Assembly: GCA_050258375.1 (NCBI GenBank)
Contig: JBLMYQ010000048.1
Location: forward strand, 29,715-93,714
Direction: 5' to 3'
Origin: JBLMYQ01 sp050258375
GTDB lineage: Bacteria > Bacillota > Clostridia > Acetivibrionales > UBA4821
DNA: 64,000 nucleotides
The notes under the pieces are model-generated. The model was not told the DNA's origin. It did no database searches and saw only the letters and a list, made by a program, of their open reading frames with translations. The position numbers and the translations under genes are program-made. How positions within the stretch are numbered: position 1 is the stretch's first letter; each line of letters begins with the position of its first letter. Below are positions 27,060 through 33,154 of this stretch, in pieces.

Positions 27060-28109
27060 CTAAACAATAAATTCAAAATATAAATTCTTATTTTTTATAA
27101 AATCAATAATTTGCTCTTTGCTGCTAAACATCCCGTAGGCGAGCATAAGCTTAACAATTGCAGCCTCTTGAGAAATATTCTCTAAAGGAATAGCCCCTTT
27201 GGCTATTATTTTTACGGTTGAAGAATATAGATTACTATTAGAATCTTGCAAGGGTAAAATATATACATCAATATCATTGCTCTTGCAATATTTAATAAAT
27301 TCTAATAATGAATAATGATTTTTTTCTGCTTCACTGGTGCATGCAGTACCTGAGTGATATAAGCTATGTAAAACTGCTTTAGGCTTTGTATCTGAGAACT
27401 TGTAATATTCATAATTCAAGCCGGGAAAAGGCTTGATGAATTTAAAGTTTGTTGAGAAAGAAAGATTATCAAGGCTTATTTTTTCCCTTGGCAGTGTAAT
27501 TTCATTGATGTCAGGATTTAAGGGGTTTTGATTCCTGTGAAATTTAGAATCTATCATTTTCCCATAGTTTACACCTTTTGTACTATAAAACTTATCAACT
27601 AAATAGACAGCGGAATTAAGTCTCGAACCTAAATGGACAATTGATTCACCATCTGAATTTTCATATACGACAAAGATTCCAGAATGTTTATTATCAAGAA
27701 TAAAATCAACTGAATTAATGAAGTTCCTTAAACCATTGCTTTTAGGATTATCAAGAGAAAAATTGCTGGCTGTAAGCACCAGAGGAATAGGAATCCAATT
27801 TAAAATGTAACTTAAAGCTACTGAAGTAAATGGGAGAGTATCTGAACCATGTGTAAGAATTATTCCGTCGTATTTTTTAAAATCTAATTCTGAAATGGTT
27901 TTAACGATAAGCATCCAATCTATAGGTATTAAGTTTTCGCTTAACATATTTAACAGCTGTATGGTTTCAAAAGTAACATTTCTCTTATATGCGCTGTTAT
28001 GGTATTCATTTAATAAATAGTAAGAAAAACTTTCATCAACATCAATTACCTTGTTGCTTGTTCGACTTCCAATAGTTCCACCTGTAAAAATAACCAATAT
28101 TTTTTGCAA
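27060..28109 (-). CDS. divergent asparaginase-family protein
   Basis: A 349-residue protein of the L-asparaginase/glutaminase family. The first active-site loop TGGTIGS holds Thr12. The second loop reads HGSDT where the family has HGTDT, so the second catalytic threonine is replaced by serine (Ser89, next to Asp90). A cytoplasmic location is likely, as no signal peptide is present. It is transcribed against its neighbours, convergent with comM and divergent from the iron transporter. Activity on asparagine, glutamine or another amide is not decided by the sequence. Ribosome site AGGAGG lies upstream on the minus strand. Confidence 0.82.
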   Translation of the reverse strand: MQKILVIFTGGTIGSRTSNKVIDVDESFSYYLLNEYHNSAYKRNVTFETIQLLNMLSENLIPIDWMLIVKTISELDFKKYDGIILTHGSDTLPFTSVALSYILNWIPIPLVLTASNFSLDNPKSNGLRNFINSVDFILDNKHSGIFVVYENSDGESIVHLGSRLNSAVYLVDKFYSTKGVNYGKMIDSKFHRNQNPLNPDINEITLPREKISLDNLSFSTNFKFIKPFPGLNYEYYKFSDTKPKAVLHSLYHSGTACTSEAEKNHYSLLEFIKYCKSNDIDVYILPLQDSNSNLYSSTVKIIAKGAIPLENISQEAAIVKLMLAYGMFSSKEQIIDFIKNKNLYFEFIV

Positions 28110-28252
28110 AGTATTGCCTCCTATAAGTATATATGTTTGTTAATAAATGGAATTGCACAAAAATACATGAGACATAAAATATCACTATAAATATTTTATC
28201 AGTAAATATATTTTTAGCAACAATCTTTATTCAACTAAACATTCCTTTTTTG

Positions 28253-28281
28253 TTGAATATTACCTAATAATGAGTTAATAT
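28253..28281 (+). promoter_or_regulatory. candidate promoter of the iron transporter operon
   Basis: TTGAAT (28253-28258), a 17-nt spacer and TAATAT (28276-28281). The 5' end of the -35 overlaps an ATTCAAC/GTTGAAT inverted repeat that could be an operator. No Fur-box-like sequence was recognised. Confidence 0.5.
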
Positions 28282-28312
28282 AGTTTCAATATGAAAACTT
28301 AGGGGGTATAAA

Positions 28313-29371
28313 ATGAAAAAGACAAAGCTATTGCCACTTTTAATTCTAGCTGCATTAGGCTTGACAGCGTGTCAGCCAAAGACAGCAGAAAATCAGGTTC
28401 AAAAGCAGGTGCAAAACAATAAACCTCAGCAAGTAATAGTTTATACATCGGTTGACCAGGTGTTTTCAGAGCCTGTACTTAAAGATTTTGAAGCCAAAAC
28501 TGGAATTAAAGTGCTTTCGGTTTATGATGTTGAAGCGACCAAAACTGTAGGGCTTGTAAATAGACTCATAGCAGAAAAGAACAAACCGCAGGCTGACGTA
28601 TTTTGGAATGGCGAATTTGTAAACACAATTCTGTTAAAAGATAAAGATGTTCTTGCACAATACAAATCTCCAAGCGCAAGCGATATTCCAGCAAATTTTA
28701 TTGATGCAGATTCAAAATGGACAGGCTTTGGAGGAAGAGCAAGAGTTTTGTTGGTAAATAAAAAATTAGTAAAACCAGCTGATTATCCAAAATCAATATA
28801 TGATTTGGTTAGTGATAAATATAAAGGAGAACGAATCGGTATTGCAAAGCCTGTATTTGGTACAACAGCTACACATGCAGCGGCTTTATATGCTGTTCTT
28901 GGACCTGAAAAAGCTAAAGAATTTTTTGCAAAGGTTCGTGATAGAAAGCTACAGATTGTTGATGGCAATTCTGTTGTAAAAGATATGGTAGCCGCAGGTA
29001 AACTGGATATGGGATTAACAGATACAGATGATGCTTATTCAGCAGTAAAAGATGGTGGACCGGTTGATATTGTAGTTCTTGACCAGGATGAAAAAGGGAT
29101 GGGAACACTTGTTATTCCAAATACAGTTGGCTTGGTTGCAAACGGTCCAAATGCTGAAGCAGGTAAAAAATTGGTTGATTATTTATTGAGCAAAGAAAAT
29201 GAGGCAAGGCTTTTAACAGATGGATGGATTGACCTGACTGTTAGAAAAGTTGATGCAAAACCAAAGACAGACAAGTATAATAATATTAAATCAATTAAAG
29301 CAGCATTCCTGGATATTTACAAGCAATTAGAACCAGCAAAGAAAGACATGCAGGAAATGTTCGTAAAGTAG
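28313..29371 (+). CDS. iron(III)-type ABC transporter substrate-binding lipoprotein
   Basis: A 352-residue lipoprotein: signal peptide with lipobox LTAC (Cys20), then a two-lobed periplasmic-binding fold. The start of the mature domain (VIVYTSVDQVFSEPVLKDF), PQADVFWNGE and later motifs match the FbpA/AfuA/FutA group, which binds ferric iron; related proteins bind phosphonates or thiamine, so the ligand is inferred. The TAG stop is the TAG of an inserted REP palindrome. The permease and ATPase genes follow. Confidence 0.87.
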   Translation: MKKTKLLPLLILAALGLTACQPKTAENQVQKQVQNNKPQQVIVYTSVDQVFSEPVLKDFEAKTGIKVLSVYDVEATKTVGLVNRLIAEKNKPQADVFWNGEFVNTILLKDKDVLAQYKSPSASDIPANFIDADSKWTGFGGRARVLLVNKKLVKPADYPKSIYDLVSDKYKGERIGIAKPVFGTTATHAAALYAVLGPEKAKEFFAKVRDRKLQIVDGNSVVKDMVAAGKLDMGLTDTDDAYSAVKDGGPVDIVVLDQDEKGMGTLVIPNTVGLVANGPNAEAGKKLVDYLLSKENEARLLTDGWIDLTVRKVDAKPKTDKYNNIKSIKAAFLDIYKQLEPAKKDMQEMFVK

Positions 29372-29511
29372 GGGCGAGACAACGGCTCGCCCAATCAGGG
29401 TATTAAAGGTGTAGAAGGCGAGACAACGGCTCGCCCAATCAGGGTATTAAAGGTGTAAAGGGCGAGACAACGGCTCGCCCAATTAAAGCATTAAGGCATA
29501 GGGGCGAGAAT
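29368..29511 (+). repeat. tandem array of REP-like palindromes (three full, one partial)
   Basis: Units start at 29368, 29411 and 29455, with a truncated fourth at about 29498. Each has GGCGAG-ACAACGG-CTCGCCC and is separated by AATCAGGGTATTAAAGGTG-type linkers, giving a 43-44 bp period. The first supplies the stop codon of the preceding gene. The array occupies nearly the whole gap before the permease gene. Confidence 0.85.
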
Positions 29512-29528
29512 GGTACGGGGGAAATATT

Positions 29529-31127
29529 TTGACTAATAATATTTTTCAAAAAAGAAAAGGTTTTATAGTATCAAGAGGATTGATAAATTTTGCAATCCTC
29601 TTGGTTTATATTTTTATTATTTTTTTGCCAATAATAGCCATGTCAATTGAAACAATTTCATACGCTTTATTTTCAGGGAAAGATTGGATAGGTCTTGTTA
29701 TTCCTTCACAAAGAAAATGGGGTTTGCTTAGCCAGAGTATATTATTATCCGGATTGACCACATTATTCTCTGTTTCCATTGGAATAGTTGCAGCATCAAA
29801 ATTCTGGGAGTATAAAAAAGGAGCAGCAGGTTTGCTAAAATGGCTGGTTTTGCTGCTGCTGGTCATTCCACCATATATTCATACTCATGCTTGGGGACTC
29901 TTTATAGACAAGATAAATAATCTTCTAAGCAGCTTAAATATTAGTACAATAGCTTTTCAAGGCTTTTGGGCAAGCTGCTTTGTAGAAACCATAGCTTTTT
30001 TACCTGTAACTGCGGGACTGTCTCTTCTGGGAATGATGGCAGTAGACAGAGAGCTGATTGATGCAGGAAGGATTACTGCTAATGATTTTTCTGTTTTCAA
30101 AAATATAATACTTCCTTTAGCAAGCAGGGTAATTGCTGCAGGAGCAGGATTGGTATTCCTTTTAAGCTTGATTGATTATACTATTCCATCACTTTTGCAG
30201 TTTGATTTATATGCTCTTGAAATATTTGCAGAGTTTAGTGCTACAAATGAGCCGGCTCGGGCATTTTTGCTTTCTTTGCCTATGATTATTATATCATTAA
30301 TTGTATTTGGACTTACAATGAAGGGTTTGAAGACTATAAATCTCAGTAATTTGTGGAATCAAAGCTATGAAGGAAAAGGCTTTAAATGGCCGTATTGGTT
30401 TTTAATATTACAAAAAATAATAATGGGAATATTTATTACATCGGTATTAGTTCCTATGGTAAGTCTTGTATTTGAGGCAGAATCATTAGGAAAATTCGTG
30501 GATGTTGTTAGAGCTTCATCACAGGAATTTTATTTCAGTATTCTTATCGCGGTTTCTACAGCGTTTATTTCAATAGTATTAGCTGTATTGGCAGTTTGGG
30601 GAATGGCACACAAGGGAATAAGGGAAAAGGTATGGTGGGTATTAATAGGTATCCCATTAGCAATTCCTGCACCTTTGATTGGAATAGGCTTGATAAGTGT
30701 CTGGAACAGGCAGGGGGTTTTGAACATATACGGTACGGAGCTTATGCCGATATTTGCCGGGATTACAAGATTTTCTGCTATAGCAATACTTGTACTGTAT
30801 GTATATTCGAGCAGGGTTAATTCTTTGTTGATGGATGCAGGAAAAGTATTTGCAAATAATAGAATAAGATACTTTTTCGGTATTCATCTCCCAATGATAC
30901 TACCTGGTTTAATAGCAGGATTCTTCTTTGTATTTACATTGGCAATTGGAGAATTAGGGGCTACACTTATTGTTGCACCACCTGGAAAGACTACTCTTAC
31001 TATGAAAATATACAATTATCTTCACTATGGTGGAACAGAGACTATTGCAGGATTATGTCTGGCGGTAGTGATTCTTACAATGGTTTCAGGTATAATTGGA
31101 TTGCTTCAATTGGGAAGGAGGAAGTAA
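29529..31127 (+). CDS. iron(III)-type ABC transporter permease (fused, two domains)
   Basis: A 532-residue membrane protein with about 12 segments arranged as two homologous permease halves, as in FbpB/AfuB. An EAA-type loop is visible in each half (ELIDAGRITANDFSVFKNI and SLLMDAGKVFANNRIRYFFG). It should form the channel for the upstream binding protein. The TTG start is preceded by GGGGGAAAT. REP-like palindromes lie upstream and a GTGTAAA-type repeat downstream. Confidence 0.88.
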   Translation: MTNNIFQKRKGFIVSRGLINFAILLVYIFIIFLPIIAMSIETISYALFSGKDWIGLVIPSQRKWGLLSQSILLSGLTTLFSVSIGIVAASKFWEYKKGAAGLLKWLVLLLLVIPPYIHTHAWGLFIDKINNLLSSLNISTIAFQGFWASCFVETIAFLPVTAGLSLLGMMAVDRELIDAGRITANDFSVFKNIILPLASRVIAAGAGLVFLLSLIDYTIPSLLQFDLYALEIFAEFSATNEPARAFLLSLPMIIISLIVFGLTMKGLKTINLSNLWNQSYEGKGFKWPYWFLILQKIIMGIFITSVLVPMVSLVFEAESLGKFVDVVRASSQEFYFSILIAVSTAFISIVLAVLAVWGMAHKGIREKVWWVLIGIPLAIPAPLIGIGLISVWNRQGVLNIYGTELMPIFAGITRFSAIAILVLYVYSSRVNSLLMDAGKVFANNRIRYFFGIHLPMILPGLIAGFFFVFTLAIGELGATLIVAPPGKTTLTMKIYNYLHYGGTETIAGLCLAVVILTMVSGIIGLLQLGRRK

Positions 31128-31245
31128 GTTAATAGTGTAAAGTGTAAAATGTAAGATGTAAAGTTAAAATCAAAAATCAATTTTGTAGGGAACGCATATA
31201 TCTGTTACGAAGGCAAGCAGAGGGGGATTTGACCAGAAGGAGGAA
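31128..31245. repeat. GTGTAAA-type repeat plus TAGGGAACGC half-palindrome
   Basis: 31128-31170 carries AGTGTAAAGTGTAAAATGTA, the end motif of the 23692 element. It is followed by GTAGGGAACGCATATAT, which looks like one arm of a decayed palindrome. No gene is present; AAGGAGGA at the end is the ribosome site of the next gene. Confidence 0.5.
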
Positions 31246-31254
31246 TCGTTTTTG

Positions 31255-31893
31255 ATGGAAATTAAAAATTTATCTAAAAGCTTTGGAAATACAGAAATAT
31301 TACATAATATCAATCTGAAGGTCGAAAATGAAGAAGCAATTGTTTTGTTTGGCCCTTCAGGCAGCGGTAAGACTACGCTTTTAAGATTAATTGCAGGGCT
31401 TGAAGTTCCTGACGAAGGTACTATTGTTTTTGGGGACAAGGTTGTAGGATCGAAAAATTGGGCGCTTGAGCCAAATAAAAGAGGCATATCAGTTGTTTTT
31501 CAATCACATGCGCTTTGGCCTCATATGACTGTAGAAAAAAACATCCTGTTTGGGATTGATATAAAAAATAAAAATCTTGCAAAAGAAAAGGTTGAAAATA
31601 TAATTGAAGAGACTGGATTGAAAGGCTTGGAAAAAAGATATCCACATCAATTATCAGGAGGACAGGCAAAGCGTGCGGCTTTTGCCCGGGCATTGGTTCA
31701 GGATAAAGCAGTTTATCTTATGGATGAACCTCTCGTAAATCAGGATGATGAGATAAAGGAAGAGCTTATTGGAATTGTTAAGAGAAAATTAGCAGATACA
31801 AAGGCAATTCTTGTTTATGTAACACATGATATGGAAGAAGCAAAAAGAATTTCGCAAAGAATTGTAAAAATTAAAGGCGGGAAATTGATGTAG
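31255..31893 (+). CDS. iron(III)-type ABC transporter ATP-binding protein
   Basis: A 212-residue ATPase with Walker A GPSGSGKTT, signature LSGGQAKRAAFARAL and Walker B VYLMDEPL. It lacks the C-terminal regulatory domain that longer FbpC/PotA proteins carry, so it is the short form. It energises the adjacent permease. The ATG at 31255 follows AAGGAGGA. Its TAG stop is again supplied by a REP palindrome. Confidence 0.88.
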   Translation: MEIKNLSKSFGNTEILHNINLKVENEEAIVLFGPSGSGKTTLLRLIAGLEVPDEGTIVFGDKVVGSKNWALEPNKRGISVVFQSHALWPHMTVEKNILFGIDIKNKNLAKEKVENIIEETGLKGLEKRYPHQLSGGQAKRAAFARALVQDKAVYLMDEPLVNQDDEIKEELIGIVKRKLADTKAILVYVTHDMEEAKRISQRIVKIKGGKLM

Positions 31894-31914
31894 GGGCGAG
31901 ACAATGGCTCACCC
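31889..31914 (+). repeat. REP-like palindrome after the ABC ATPase gene
   Basis: The same 26-base unit with one arm change (CTCACCC instead of CTCGCCC). It contains the stop codon of the ATPase gene. Confidence 0.8.
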
Positions 31915-31934
31915 AATTTTTATAGGAAATAGAT

Positions 31935-33041
31935 ATGCATAAAAAGAAAGGCAATATAATGGAGAACCAGGATTCTATGGAAAGCAATAGAAAATCCATA
32001 AAGCAGTATTTAGCAGACTTTCCTTATATTCAAGTGGCTTTTATAATAGGGCTGCTTTTAGCTGTTTTTTTGATTCCCAATAATACAAATTTAACTACTG
32101 GCAAAAAAGGATTACCTCAAGGCTGGATGACTATCAATCCCCCTAAAAAAACAACTTGTATTATACAATGGAATGATACGGCAGTAGCCGGAGATAATGA
32201 GGGAGTGTACAGAATTGAGCTTAAAACAGGAAAGCTTTTGGAAAAGTATACTCAAAGCATAAAGATGGAATATGTAAGGGCGCTTATGATAGATGACAAG
32301 GAAAGTTTGTGGGTATGTCATATTAATGGAGTTTCAAAATTTGATGGCAATTCATGGGCTAATTTTTCTATAAAAAATGGGCTGCCTGATAATAGGGCTA
32401 ATTGCATACTGCAGGATTCAAAAGGGCTTATATGGGTAGGTACATCAAAAGGGGTAGGGATATTTAATGGCAAAGCTTGGCGTACAATGACTATAAAGGA
32501 TGGTCTTATCTCTGATGCAATAAATGTTATTGCGCAGCACACAAATGGAAGCATTTTTTTCGGTTCTTATCTTACTAATAACGGCGGAATAAGCTGTTTA
32601 TACAATGGAAAATGGCAGCATTTTAATACAAAGAACGGCTTGCTTCATGACTTTATTACATGCTTTTTTGAGGATAGCAAAAATGCAATGTGGGTGGGAA
32701 CAGGTTTTCTTGAACGTGGAGCAGCAAGCAAGCTTGAATGCAAGAACGGCAAATGGTTAATTACAAAAACCCTGACTGCAAAAGATGGTCTTGCCGGAGA
32801 AAAGGTATGCTCAATTTTTGAACAGAAAAACAAGGGGATAATGTGGTTTGGGTCTGAATATGATGGGATTGCATTTACTCAAAATGGAAAATGGAAGACT
32901 ATTGCACCTAATCAAGGCTTGGCAGGATGTGAGGTTAAATCAATTATGTATGATACAATTGGTAATATGTGGTTTGCAACCCCTGATGGTATAACCAGAA
33001 TAAATGAGGAAGCCTTGGAAAAGGTAATAAAATTTAATTGA
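31935..33041 (+). CDS. membrane-anchored two-component-regulator-type propeller protein
   Basis: A 368-residue protein with one N-terminal membrane segment (VAFIIGLLLAVFLIPN) and then about six repeats of the Reg_prop kind, such as LIWVGTSKGVGIFNGKAW and IMWFGSEYDGIAF, which fold as a beta-propeller. Such propellers are usually the sensor part of hybrid histidine kinases; here no kinase or other output domain is attached, so the domain is free-standing and faces outside the cell. It lies 113 bp before the large putative toxin gene. A partnership is possible but unproven. Confidence 0.75.
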   Translation: MHKKKGNIMENQDSMESNRKSIKQYLADFPYIQVAFIIGLLLAVFLIPNNTNLTTGKKGLPQGWMTINPPKKTTCIIQWNDTAVAGDNEGVYRIELKTGKLLEKYTQSIKMEYVRALMIDDKESLWVCHINGVSKFDGNSWANFSIKNGLPDNRANCILQDSKGLIWVGTSKGVGIFNGKAWRTMTIKDGLISDAINVIAQHTNGSIFFGSYLTNNGGISCLYNGKWQHFNTKNGLLHDFITCFFEDSKNAMWVGTGFLERGAASKLECKNGKWLITKTLTAKDGLAGEKVCSIFEQKNKGIMWFGSEYDGIAFTQNGKWKTIAPNQGLAGCEVKSIMYDTIGNMWFATPDGITRINEEALEKVIKFN

Positions 33042-33154
33042 CAAGTACTGCATGTCTAAAAGATAATATCATCATAGAAATAAAAAATTAAATAGCTTAT
33101 AAAATATATAATTACTAATCATACGTTTTCAATTAATTTAAAGGGGAGGATTTT

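Noticed and set aside
28110..28312. Fur box before the iron transporter
   Set aside because: No sequence near the GATAATGATAATCATTATC-type pattern was found; only a short inverted repeat is present.
29368..29511. Possible CRISPR array from the spaced repeats
   Set aside because: Units are palindromic REP-type with nearly identical linkers, not unique spacers; no cas genes are seen.
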